Of a DNA stretch of 14,350 bases, positions 6,289 to 13,726 are shown piece after piece; the first letter of the stretch is position 1; every line of letters starts with the position of its first letter. The stretch is from DASWIV01 sp036397475 (GTDB taxonomy: Bacteria > JAJVIF01 > JAPKYR01), in the NCBI GenBank assembly GCA_036397475.1, contig DASWIV010000380.1, positions 1 through 14,350 on the forward strand, read 5' to 3'. A program made the translations under genes and the position numbers. The notes below the pieces were generated by a model. It saw only the letters and a program-made list of their open reading frames with translations, ran no database searches and was not told where the DNA came from.

Positions 6289-8781
6289 ATGTCTCAGCTG
6301 AGGATTCTCAAGTCAATCACGATAATCTCAATTCTCATTTTAACCACAGTAATAATCGCCTCGGGATGCAGCGGTGGAAAAGATCCGCTGGGAGCTCTTG
6401 GCATTTCCGACACCGGAGCCGCTAGCGCTGATTTCGGATTCGAAAATTCAAGGAACCGTACAATATGGGGTGGATGGGTACTCGACATCTTTCCATACGA
6501 AAATAAAATCGACCTCGTCCCAATGGAACGCGATCTTGAACAGCATTTCAATGTGACAGCATTCGTCAAGCCGCCTGCGTGCTCCAACTGCATTCAGTTG
6601 AGCAATTTCCAGTTCGACATTTCCGCCGGACTGATAGATCTGGATGCGACCCTGGTTAATCCTACAGTGGTCGGTGGATTCGATGTACGCGCGGTAGTGC
6701 TTCTCGACGAATGGAACACAGGACGTAAACTCGATAACGCACATGGACTTACTGCTTTCTGGTCAGGAGACCCTTACCATCCTGACCCGTTCATAAATTT
6801 CGCGCGTGAGACCGAGGACAGATTTTTCGGCCCCGCGTCCCAGTACACCGAACATGTCTCGCTGAGTCTCCCTCAGCCGCCTCCGTACAATTTAAGCGTG
6901 CCATTCATCATCGACGCGTCATTTCCGGATCATCCGGAAGAGCCTGTTGAATTCACGAACATCACTGTCGATGGCTCAATGCACCCGACAGGCTACGATC
7001 TAACCGTTTCGGTCGATGTTCTGGACTGGCAGGACGATGTTAAATCGGTATTTCTGGACTGCAAGCCGCTCAACGCGACAGTCGGCTTCGCACCCTTCCA
7101 AAAAGATATTGCGGGTGCGTCGGGCGAGGGAATTTCCACCTGGACACTGAATTTAAAATACAAGCCCGGAACCTGGTCGTCGTGGCTGCCAACAGCAACC
7201 GGAGAAATTGTGGTCCCGATTGTAGCAAGGGATTCTGTCTCAGGCACTCGCCTTTATGACAGGATCACGGTCGATGTCACCACGGATACCGATCCGCCGG
7301 AATGGACTGGGGAAGCAGGGATAGAGAATGTATGGTGGGGAGGACAGAAAGCTATCATCGCTTACTATCCCGCGACCGACCCGTCGGGACCGGTAGAATA
7401 TAAAATACACGCGACAACAAATATCGGCCTTATCCCTCCGACAGTTTACACGGCAACCGGCAACAGCCATTACGCTATCGAGACTGTCGACGGCGCTGAA
7501 TACGAATTTATTGTCACCTCGAAGGATTCAGCGGGAAATGTCGCGGACAACGACATTATGATGTCCGGATCGACGGTCGCAATGACCGGCCTCTGGTACC
7601 AGACGCTCGGAGGAGACCTGGAATCGTCGCCTGTGGCGTATGACCAGAACAAGGACGACACCAAGGATGTCATTTTCGGATGCAGCGACGGAAATATTTA
7701 TTCTCTGAGGGGCACGAATGGTGCTGTACAGTGGAATTACCAGACTGACGGACCGATAAAAAGCTCTCCAGCAATCAGGGATGTTACTGGCGAAGGTGTT
7801 GCGGATGTCGTTATCGGTTCCAACGACTTTAACATCTACGCTCTTAACCTCGTTTTCGAAACTCCAATTCCGGTCAAGACCTTCGCTACATCGAACCTTG
7901 TGGAATCGTCCCCCGTGTGTGCCGATCAGACAGGCGACAGCCAGGCGGAAGTGATTGTCGGATCATATGACAATAAACTTTATGCGTTCCTTGGAGATAC
8001 TGGCGCACTCGCCGTAAATTACGATACTGGCGCACCGGTAAAATCGACTCCCGCTGTCGAAGACTTCAACGACGACACATGGCTTGATATCGTGGTTGTT
8101 TCAGGAGGAGTGGTTACAATAATTAACGGCATTAACGCCGAAGTATTGTGGCAGTACGATTTCGAAACCGGATTTTCCAATGGATCTCCCGCTATTGGAG
8201 ACTTGAACAACGACGGTACAGGCGATGTGGTCCTCGGAAGCGAGGACACTGTCTACGCGTTCAATGTAAAGGATGGCGAATTACTCTGGGCAGCGTCCAT
8301 GGATGGAAATTTTGACACGTCCCCTGCGCTTGGCGATATTACGGGCGACGGCATTCCGGATGTTGTTATTTCTTCCAGGTTCCAGAAAGTCTACGTGCTC
8401 GATGGCGATGACGGCAGCCTTGTCTGGGAAAGCGACGACACTGTCTACCTTCCGACACCTCCTGCACTTGCTGACATGAATGACGATGGCCAGCTTGATG
8501 TCGTGGTTGGATCGTCAGACTTCATGTTGAGAGTGATCAACGGCGCTGATGGATACACCCTGTATGAATGGGAAACTTCTCCCGCGGGCGCGGTAACCAC
8601 TGTCCCGTTGATCACCGATGTCAACGACGACGGATTTGTGGATGTGATATTCGGTACTGAAGGCCACGAGATGTGGGCAGTTACAACGAATCACGCGTAT
8701 CCGGAAAATCCGGATTTGATCCCGTGGCCGAAGTTCATGAGGACAAACGCGAACACGGGTAATCTCGAGGATACCCTTTAG
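6289..8781 (+). CDS. Lipoprotein with CxxC/DVR N-terminal module and eight-repeat FG-GAP/PQQ-like beta-propeller (paralogue)
   Basis: An exported lipoprotein of 830 residues. I place the start at ATG 6289; an in-frame GTG at 6277 touches the GGAGGA ribosome binding site (6271-6276) and cannot be served by it. The signal peptide is long and hydrophobic with lipobox ASGC (Cys27). The shared module follows: TIWGG, LVPMER, Cys98 and Cys101 as CxxC, GFDVRA (Asp132), NAHGLTAF, IDASFP and LDWQDD. A clear fibronectin-III-like segment lies at ~330-440. Residues ~440-825 hold eight calcium-loop repeats, starting at Asp452 and including DLNNDGTGDVVLG, DITGDGIPDVVIS and DMNDDGQLDVVVG, mixed with PQQ-like motifs such as GTNGAVQW and DGDDGSLVW. 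Architecture and spacing match the lipoprotein at 3414, which suggests tandem duplication and divergence. The AT-rich 196-base region upstream shows no strong promoter. A surface-binding role is an inference. Confidence 0.9.
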   Translation: MSQLRILKSITIISILILTTVIIASGCSGGKDPLGALGISDTGAASADFGFENSRNRTIWGGWVLDIFPYENKIDLVPMERDLEQHFNVTAFVKPPACSNCIQLSNFQFDISAGLIDLDATLVNPTVVGGFDVRAVVLLDEWNTGRKLDNAHGLTAFWSGDPYHPDPFINFARETEDRFFGPASQYTEHVSLSLPQPPPYNLSVPFIIDASFPDHPEEPVEFTNITVDGSMHPTGYDLTVSVDVLDWQDDVKSVFLDCKPLNATVGFAPFQKDIAGASGEGISTWTLNLKYKPGTWSSWLPTATGEIVVPIVARDSVSGTRLYDRITVDVTTDTDPPEWTGEAGIENVWWGGQKAIIAYYPATDPSGPVEYKIHATTNIGLIPPTVYTATGNSHYAIETVDGAEYEFIVTSKDSAGNVADNDIMMSGSTVAMTGLWYQTLGGDLESSPVAYDQNKDDTKDVIFGCSDGNIYSLRGTNGAVQWNYQTDGPIKSSPAIRDVTGEGVADVVIGSNDFNIYALNLVFETPIPVKTFATSNLVESSPVCADQTGDSQAEVIVGSYDNKLYAFLGDTGALAVNYDTGAPVKSTPAVEDFNDDTWLDIVVVSGGVVTIINGINAEVLWQYDFETGFSNGSPAIGDLNNDGTGDVVLGSEDTVYAFNVKDGELLWAASMDGNFDTSPALGDITGDGIPDVVISSRFQKVYVLDGDDGSLVWESDDTVYLPTPPALADMNDDGQLDVVVGSSDFMLRVINGADGYTLYEWETSPAGAVTTVPLITDVNDDGFVDVIFGTEGHEMWAVTTNHAYPENPDLIPWPKFMRTNANTGNLEDTL

Positions 8782-8796
8782 TCAAACCTAACATTT

Positions 8797-8842
8797 AAAT
8801 AAAGATAAAAAGACCCGGACAGAAATGTCCGGGTTCATTTTT
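8797..8842. terminator. Bidirectional intrinsic terminator between convergent genes
   Basis: A perfect 9-base stem, ACCCGGACA (8813-8821) with TGTCCGGGT (8826-8834), closes on a GAAA tetraloop. On the plus strand it is followed by TCATTTTT. On the minus strand the segment after the stem is also T-rich (complement of the A-rich 8797-8812). It can therefore terminate both the lipoprotein ending at 8781 and the convergent one ending at 8859. Confidence 0.92.
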
Positions 8843-8858
8843 ACATTTAGTTTGAAAT

Positions 8859-9470
8859 CTAATCATGAGGATCCGGGACAACGAAACTGAAGTAAGTCGC
8901 CCAGTTTTTACCGGGGAACGGGATATCACCAACCCAGGCGCTTTCATGCTGGACAAACTGATTGTCTTCCATTCTCATAACTTCGCTGTGTGCCGCGATA
9001 AAGAACTCATCGCCGGGAGCGAAATCCGTTAAAGCGTAGTGTGAGTTCCATAGCTGTGCGGGAGGATGCAGCTGCTCTTTCAGATCGAAGTGACCGGGGA
9101 TCGGATTTCCTTTTTTGGTCATGGGGAATTCTTCCGGATCGTTGACTACATCTATTTTGATCTCATCCATGTACCATTCATCGACAAGTTCCATATCCAT
9201 CGACATTCCGAATTCTTCGATAGTAACGGAAAAGGTACCGACTAAATAAAACTGTCCGCCAGTGTTATCTTCCTGCGGATTTCGTCCAAGTATCGGTGTA
9301 GCCGAATCAGGTGTCACCATGTAACCGAAATTATAAACGGTGGGTTGTGTTCCAATTCCCTGCAGTGAAACATCCTGAAAGTCGGGAGTAACTGTGCTTG
9401 CGCCACCACAGCCGTAAATTAACGATATAGCAGCGATAATGCTAGCAACGATAAGCGATTTTATTTTCAT
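8859..9470 (-). CDS. Small secreted lipoprotein of unknown function
   Basis: A 203-residue predicted lipoprotein. I choose the ATG at 9470, because it gives a compact signal peptide (MKIKSLIVAS..., lipobox LIYGC, Cys21) and has AAGAGGT eight bases upstream. An in-frame ATG further upstream (9536) would add 22 hydrophilic residues before the signal sequence and is less likely. The mature protein is acidic and shows no catalytic motif. Near the end it has FAPGDEFFIAAHSEV and then ESAWVGDIPFPGKNWATYF; I recall similar W..G..F...NWATYF endings in other secreted hypothetical proteins, without a known function. It does not contain the CxxC/DVR module of the three large lipoproteins. It is convergent with the third of them and shares its terminator; its own promoter lies at 9549-9577. 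Confidence 0.8.
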   Translation of the reverse strand: MKIKSLIVASIIAAISLIYGCGGASTVTPDFQDVSLQGIGTQPTVYNFGYMVTPDSATPILGRNPQEDNTGGQFYLVGTFSVTIEEFGMSMDMELVDEWYMDEIKIDVVNDPEEFPMTKKGNPIPGHFDLKEQLHPPAQLWNSHYALTDFAPGDEFFIAAHSEVMRMEDNQFVQHESAWVGDIPFPGKNWATYFSFVVPDPHD

Positions 9471-9548
9471 TACTGAATACCTCTTATTTGTTTTTTGAAA
9501 CGCGGGTCTTACGGAAAGATAACGGGACGTTACCATTTCAGTCTGAAA

Positions 9549-9577
9549 AAGATATCATGGCAAACGTAATTCGTCAA
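9549..9577 (-). promoter_or_regulatory. Sigma-70-type promoter for the small lipoprotein
   Basis: On the minus strand, TTGACG (9577-9572) and TATCTT (9554-9549) are separated by 17 bases. The -35 matches five of six consensus bases and the -10 four of six. Transcription would start near 9542, giving a leader of about 70 bases that contains the AAGAGGT ribosome binding site (9485-9479). Confidence 0.5.
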
Positions 9578-9680
9578 GGCGATTGACTCATGTATGATTT
9601 CATTATTCAGCAAAATTAAATTCCATTAATAGAGCATTCCTGATGTGATATATTTAACGCAATATTCCTGGAGATATTAT

Positions 9681-10034
9681 ATGCCATACATCGATTTGCG
9701 GCAGACAGAAAATCATGTGGAAGTCTATGTCGGGGGGATTAAGGTCGCGGAGACGCGTCGCCCGTGGGTTATGAAGGAAGGTCCGCTTCCGACCAGGTAT
9801 TACATTCCGATAGACGATGTGAACATGGAATATCTGAAGCGCACGGAGACGAAGAGCCATTGCCCGATAAAAGGCGACGCGACGTACTGGTCGGTTGTAG
9901 TTGATGGGAAAGAATATGAGGATGTGGTGTGGGAGTACCGGGAGCCGATTGATGGGGTGAAGGAGATAAAGGGAACTGTGTGTTTCTGGAATGAGAAGGT
10001 GGAGAGGATTGTAGTGGATGGGGAGGAGTTTTAA
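9681..10034 (+). CDS. DUF427 domain protein
   Basis: A 117-residue cytoplasmic protein that is a single DUF427 domain. Family hallmarks are RPWVMKEG...PTRYYIP, an Asp/Val/Tyr helix, the THCPxKGxAxYW signature seen here as SHCPIKGDATYWSV, and a late WEYREPI. The biochemical role of DUF427 proteins is not firmly established. The start is ATG 9681, with GGAG seven bases upstream; an in-frame upstream ATG at 9645 lacks a comparable site and adds 12 unconserved residues. The gene is convergent with the AT-rich nucleotidyltransferase pair: its TAA ends 8 bases before the small partner's stop codon. It is G-rich on the coding strand and has no visible terminator of its own. Confidence 0.88.
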   Translation: MPYIDLRQTENHVEVYVGGIKVAETRRPWVMKEGPLPTRYYIPIDDVNMEYLKRTETKSHCPIKGDATYWSVVVDGKEYEDVVWEYREPIDGVKEIKGTVCFWNEKVERIVVDGEEF

Positions 10035-10042
10035 ATATCAGA

Positions 10043-10231
10043 CTAGACTTTCCAAGCCCTCTTTGGTTTTCGGCCACTGGCAATTATTAAACCATTGGAC
10101 ATCCCCTGTAATTTTGCAACGATTTTTACCTTTTCAGGAAACGGTAAATTTGCCAACTCAACGCGTTTACGAATCTTGGCCTTGAGAATTTTATCCATTT
10201 GGCTTATTGCAGATTTTTTCTCATTTTTCAT
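10043..10231 (-). CDS. Small basic partner of the nucleotidyltransferase
   Basis: A 62-residue lysine/arginine-rich protein. I place the start at ATG 10231, overlapping the end of the upstream nucleotidyltransferase gene by 11 bases; a TTG at 10237 would add two residues. The core LPFPEKVKIVAKLQGM, followed by a short basic tail, resembles small proteins that I recall encoded next to nucleotidyltransferases of this type (LPFPEKVRIVVELQ). Overlap and strand indicate translational coupling. By analogy with MNT/AbiE-type systems it could be one half of a toxin-antitoxin-like pair, but which partner would be toxic cannot be told from the sequence. It is AT-rich like its partner. No terminator separates it from the convergent DUF427 gene. 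Confidence 0.7.
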   Translation of the reverse strand: MKNEKKSAISQMDKILKAKIRKRVELANLPFPEKVKIVAKLQGMSNGLIIASGRKPKRAWKV

Positions 10232-10763
10232 TTTCAATGAAATCTTCCCATTTTTCCTTTAGATCATGTCTTTCAAGAATTGACTGAAGCTGTTGATTAT
10301 CAAGTTTTGTTGTTATATCGCTTTCCTTAAGCAATCCGATTGCGGCGGCTAATCGAATTTTATCCTTACTTCGATTAGTCTGAAGCAGAATTGCCAGAAG
10401 ATACTCAACTGAAACGATCTTCATATCCGTATTATAGTATTTTACCACATTCAGGTTAAGTACGGAATCCCTTAATAAAGGAGGATCCGATGGAAGGAAC
10501 TGTACATTAATCCCCTCAATTATTACATATTCATCCTCAATTTCATACCCGAGATTTTTTAATCTTTCATAAACTGGTCTAAGTACTTCTATCCGTGATT
10601 CATCATTAAATATTACAAAAATGTCCAGATCAAAAGTTGTATCGGGTTCAAAATAATGAGTATAGGCCATCCCACCACATATGGCATAGTCTTGAATGAT
10701 TTCATCTTCTACAAGAGAATTTAATACCTTAATGACCTTTTCCATTTGGAGATCCCAATCCAT
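10221..10763 (-). CDS. AbiEii/MNT-like nucleotidyltransferase
   Basis: A 180-residue soluble protein of the polymerase-beta-like nucleotidyltransferase superfamily. The fold signature is Gly30-Gly31 followed, after 13 residues, by Asp45-Leu-Asp47 (FDLDIFV), which fits GG-x(9-13)-Dh[DE]h. A later strand reads INVQFLPSD, where a third metal-binding acid would normally sit; here a Gln occupies the likely position, so activity may be altered. The C-terminal helices (VEYLLAILLQ, RSKDKIRLA, ILERHDLKEKWEDF) fit the same family. The start ATG 10763 has a strong GAGGTG at six bases. The gene is transcribed with, and overlaps, the small basic gene downstream, and both are far more AT-rich than the flanking genes. 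It is probably a transferred toxin-antitoxin-like or phage-defence-type module; function is inferred from family and context only. Confidence 0.82.
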   Translation of the reverse strand: MDWDLQMEKVIKVLNSLVEDEIIQDYAICGGMAYTHYFEPDTTFDLDIFVIFNDESRIEVLRPVYERLKNLGYEIEDEYVIIEGINVQFLPSDPPLLRDSVLNLNVVKYYNTDMKIVSVEYLLAILLQTNRSKDKIRLAAAIGLLKESDITTKLDNQQLQSILERHDLKEKWEDFIENEK

Positions 10764-10812
10764 AAATCACCTCATATAAATAATATCACCGCGACCCCAT
10801 TTATGATATCCT

Positions 10813-10818
10813 TATAAA
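10813..10818 (+). promoter_or_regulatory. Possible -10 element giving a leaderless regulator mRNA
   Basis: TATAAA ends only 8 bases before the ATG at 10827, and no Shine-Dalgarno sequence precedes that ATG. If used, transcription would begin at or within a base or two of the start codon. No good -35 box is found 16-18 bases upstream, so this is weak. Confidence 0.2.
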
Positions 10819-10826
10819 CTGCGACC

Positions 10827-12236
10827 ATGACACGTGTACTAGTCATAGATGACGAGGAAAACATTCTCAAAACCCTCACCGGAATCCTCAACGGCGAAGG
10901 CTACGAGCCAGTCTCCGCCGCTAATGGTACCGACGGCATTTCCCGCGCAGCAGAGTCCGAGATCGGATGCGTGCTGCTCGACGTGTGGCTTCCCGACATC
11001 GACGGCCTTGAAGTTTTACGCGAACTGAAACGCACAAATCCGCAGCTGCCGGTCATAATGATGAGCGGGCATTCGACAATTACAACCGCTGTCGACGCCA
11101 CCAAACTAGGCGCGTATTCTTTCCTCGAAAAACCGCTTGACCTCGAACGGCTTCTTCTTGAATTACGGAACGCTCTGAAATTATCTGAGCTACAGCGCGA
11201 GAATGCCCTTTTAAAAGAGCGATCAGAAGACGAGCCTGTCATGATCGGAAACTCCCCGAATCTGCAGGGGCTTCGCAATATGGTTGGACAGGTAGCACCG
11301 ACAAATTCACGTGTCCTGATCACGGGTGAAAATGGCACCGGCAAGGAAATTGTCGCGCGCATGATTTATTCCGGCAGTCAACGAAAGAAAAAGCCGTTCG
11401 TGAAGGTAAACTGCGCCGCGATCCCGTCCGAACTGATCGAAAGCGAATTGTTCGGTCACGTAAAGGGCGCATTTACGGGAGCGACCGAGGCCAAACCGGG
11501 AAAATTCGAGCTTGCCGACGGCGGCACAATTTTCCTCGATGAGATCGGCGATATGTCAGTCTCGGCCCAGGCAAAGGTTCTCAGGGTCCTTGAGGAACAC
11601 GAAATAGAACGGGTCGGCGGAAAAAAACCCATCAAGGTCGACGTACGTGTCATTGCTGCGACCAATCAAAACCTCGAAGAGCGAATTAAAAACGGAGAAT
11701 TCCGGGAAGACCTGTATTTCAGGCTGAACGTGATCCCCATCCATGTACCTCCCCTGCGCGAACATCCCGACGACATCACCCTGATCGCTGACCATTACCT
11801 GGCACGCTACGCCAGGGACAATAACCGCAAACCGAAAGAACTTACTCCGGACGCAGTCGGCATCCTTAAAAACTACTCATGGCCCGGGAATGTACGCGAA
11901 CTCCGCAACACAATGGAACGCCTTGCGATCCTCGCTCCCGGTGAAAAAATCGCTGCCGCCGATCTTGCCGGAATCATCCCCGGAGTCGAGACACCGTATG
12001 AAACAATCAGGGCGTCGTCCGAAGTCAACGGCAAATTTTATATTGAAGGTTTCGACGGCGAGAATCTGAGAGACGCGGTCGCAGAATGCGAAAAGGAACT
12101 TATCCTGAGGCGTCTCGAACTTAACAATGGCAACGTTAAGAGAACCGCCGAAGCGCTCGATATAGAACGTAGCCATCTCTACAAAAAAATGCGATCGCTC
12201 GGGATCGATCCATCAAAACGAAAGGACGTCAATTGA
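10827..12236 (+). CDS. NtrC/NtrX-family sigma-54-dependent response regulator
   Basis: A 469-residue cytoplasmic transcription activator with the complete three-domain layout. The receiver domain (1-~120) has acidic residues Asp8-Asp9, phospho-acceptor Asp52, Ser80 and Lys102. The AAA+ sigma-54 interaction domain (~140-370) has Walker A GENGTGKE (167-174), the sigma-54-contacting GAFTGA loop (214-219), Walker B IFLDE (Asp238-Glu239), an arginine-finger region FREDLYFR (292-299) and WPGNVREL from Trp352. A Fis-type helix-turn-helix lies at ~435-463. All motifs are intact, so it should activate sigma-54 promoters when phosphorylated. The GENGTGKE form and the length suggest NtrX-like rather than classical NtrC. 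No sensor kinase is in the window, so it is an orphan here. The start has no clear ribosome binding site. The TPR protein follows 41 bases downstream on the same strand. Confidence 0.95.
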   Translation: MTRVLVIDDEENILKTLTGILNGEGYEPVSAANGTDGISRAAESEIGCVLLDVWLPDIDGLEVLRELKRTNPQLPVIMMSGHSTITTAVDATKLGAYSFLEKPLDLERLLLELRNALKLSELQRENALLKERSEDEPVMIGNSPNLQGLRNMVGQVAPTNSRVLITGENGTGKEIVARMIYSGSQRKKKPFVKVNCAAIPSELIESELFGHVKGAFTGATEAKPGKFELADGGTIFLDEIGDMSVSAQAKVLRVLEEHEIERVGGKKPIKVDVRVIAATNQNLEERIKNGEFREDLYFRLNVIPIHVPPLREHPDDITLIADHYLARYARDNNRKPKELTPDAVGILKNYSWPGNVRELRNTMERLAILAPGEKIAAADLAGIIPGVETPYETIRASSEVNGKFYIEGFDGENLRDAVAECEKELILRRLELNNGNVKRTAEALDIERSHLYKKMRSLGIDPSKRKDVN

Positions 12237-12277
12237 ACCGATTACCGCTCGCATCTATCTAATTACAACGGTTGCAC

Positions 12278-13717
12278 ATGTCTCAGAATAACTCCGAAAT
12301 ATTCGACGAACTTCCAAAAGAGGTAATTGATGGATCCCCTCTGATCGACCATTCCGATGCAGAGATCCCGTCGAAGAAAAAAAAGCCACCGAAACCGTCG
12401 ACGGGCGAGAATGAAAATTCAGCCGGGATGAAAATATCCAACAGGCTCTTACTCCCGGTTGTCGCGCTTCTTATCATCTGTGGTGTTGTCTTTGGCTTAA
12501 AGGGCATTATGAGTGCCGGGGTCCTGAAGAGCGAAGCAGCCCTCAGAATGGACGCCGGACACGCTGCCATCCTCGAAAACGACATGGAAAGCGCTCTTTA
12601 CCAGTTCACCAGGGCACTCGAAGCAAACCCGAAGATCCTCACAGCTCATTCTTCACTTGGGAAAATTGCCCTGGCGCGCGGACGTGGACAGGAAGCCGCA
12701 CGCCATTTTGAAGCGGAGCTGGAACTGGATCCGGACAATCGTGACAGCCACCTTGCTCTCGGATGCCTGAACGCGCTTGGTTGCATTGGTGAAAACGATC
12801 CGAATAATATCCGCCATTACCTGATCGACAGATTTGCGGATGTTCTTCCCCTGGATTGGTCCGGCCAGCTTACTTACACGCCTCCTGAAGACGAGGACGC
12901 TCTTGCCGGGGCTATTTACCAGTTTCAGTCGGCGCTCGAACTTAGTCCCGACGATCCGGCGCCAGGCATCGGGATCGCCCTCAGCTATATCGCGGTCTAC
13001 GATCTTGCCTCGGCACGCGATCGCCTCAACCGGATGCTTGGATCGATCGATGACGACAACACAAACCTGATCGTCCGGCGGATAATATCCGACATCAACG
13101 ATGAGGAGCAGTATATTGCCATGGGTGGCGATCCTGTTGATATTGTGGAGGAAGATTCCGGAATCCATGATGTACCGCCATTGAATTTTGTTCCCCCTCC
13201 TTCCAATCCTGATTTGTCGGAACTTCCACCGATAAATGGTGGAGGCGCAAATACCGCCGGATTCGGCGATCGATTGTCTGTGGACCCGGATATGCCCGAA
13301 GCCGCAGGCATGGACATCCGCCTGCAGGAGAGCGACATGTACGCTCATCCGACCGTTAAGCCCATAAACAACGATATACATCTCGAAGGTTCAAACGAAT
13401 TCGTCCACACCGTGAGGATCGGAAATATATATGAACAGGGAATGGTCGGATTCCGCGAGGGCGAGACAATTGTCATGCCCCATACCAACAACCAGGTCAC
13501 GGTACTGAAAAAATCGGACGACGAGATAGTGATCCAGGAAGGCGAGAACATTTTTACATGGATACCCGACGATGTCGGCTGGACACTCAAGCCGGAAGAA
13601 ATCGATGACAGTCTCGATATTTCCGTGGTAGTTCCTGAAAATGATGGGACTGTTGAAGCGCCTCTGGATCCTGCGACTGAGAACGAACTAGGTCCCGAAA
13701 TCGATTCGACTGACTAA
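12278..13717 (+). CDS. Membrane-anchored TPR protein
   Basis: A 479-residue protein with a cytoplasmic-looking acidic/basic N-terminus (a KKKK run at 33-36), one transmembrane segment at ~57-74, and the rest probably in the periplasm. TPR-like helices lie at ~86-165 (DMESALYQFTRALEANP, GQEAARHFEAELELDP) and ~205-265 (AIYQFQSALELSPDDPA). A Pro/Asn-rich acidic linker follows (~280-345), then a small beta-rich segment at ~375-435 (VRIGNIYEQGMVGF, FTWIPDD) that I do not recognise. I use ATG 12278; a TTG at 12272 is possible, and neither has a Shine-Dalgarno sequence. It probably shares a transcript with the upstream response regulator. TPRs mediate protein contacts, so it may be a scaffold of an envelope complex; no partner is shown. 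It ends 9 bases before the convergent Lon gene, with no terminator between them. Confidence 0.8.
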   Translation: MSQNNSEIFDELPKEVIDGSPLIDHSDAEIPSKKKKPPKPSTGENENSAGMKISNRLLLPVVALLIICGVVFGLKGIMSAGVLKSEAALRMDAGHAAILENDMESALYQFTRALEANPKILTAHSSLGKIALARGRGQEAARHFEAELELDPDNRDSHLALGCLNALGCIGENDPNNIRHYLIDRFADVLPLDWSGQLTYTPPEDEDALAGAIYQFQSALELSPDDPAPGIGIALSYIAVYDLASARDRLNRMLGSIDDDNTNLIVRRIISDINDEEQYIAMGGDPVDIVEEDSGIHDVPPLNFVPPPSNPDLSELPPINGGGANTAGFGDRLSVDPDMPEAAGMDIRLQESDMYAHPTVKPINNDIHLEGSNEFVHTVRIGNIYEQGMVGFREGETIVMPHTNNQVTVLKKSDDEIVIQEGENIFTWIPDDVGWTLKPEEIDDSLDISVVVPENDGTVEAPLDPATENELGPEIDSTD

Positions 13718-13726
13718 TCCCCTTTA

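Larger units (their letters stand above)
10035..10800. other. AT-rich island carrying a nucleotidyltransferase gene pair
   Basis: Base composition changes sharply here. Sample blocks counted by hand are 32% GC (10261-10320) and 30% GC (10501-10560), against 57% in the neighbouring regulator (11041-11100). The island coincides with the two overlapping minus-strand genes. No transposase, integrase or clear flanking direct repeats are seen, so the acquisition route is unknown. Confidence 0.6.

Noticed and set aside
4782..8700. DNA-level tandem repeats or CRISPR-like array in the propeller genes
   Set aside because: The similarity is protein-level (DxNxDG loops) with varying codons and no uniform spacer length; these are coding repeats.
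9471..9536. Upstream ATG (9536) as start of the small lipoprotein
   Set aside because: It adds a hydrophilic stretch before the signal peptide, while ATG 9470 has a good ribosome binding site.
9551..9580. Possible sigma-54 (-24/-12) promoter around TGGCAAACGTAATTCGTC
   Set aside because: The -12 element lacks the required TTGC/GC; no intergenic region of the window has a convincing sigma-54 site.
10774..10790. Extended -10 (TGATATTAT) on the minus strand before the nucleotidyltransferase
   Set aside because: The transcription start would fall inside the ribosome binding site and there is no -35 match, so it is probably chance in AT-rich DNA.
10791..10826. Direct repeat GCGACC at 10791 and 10821 as an attachment site or operator
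   Set aside because: Only six bases long and not matched at the other end of the AT-rich island.
12653..13381. Long (242-codon) minus-strand frame opposite the TPR gene
   Set aside because: It is antisense to a gene with clear TPR repeats and a membrane segment; the translation shows no domain and looks like a codon-bias shadow.
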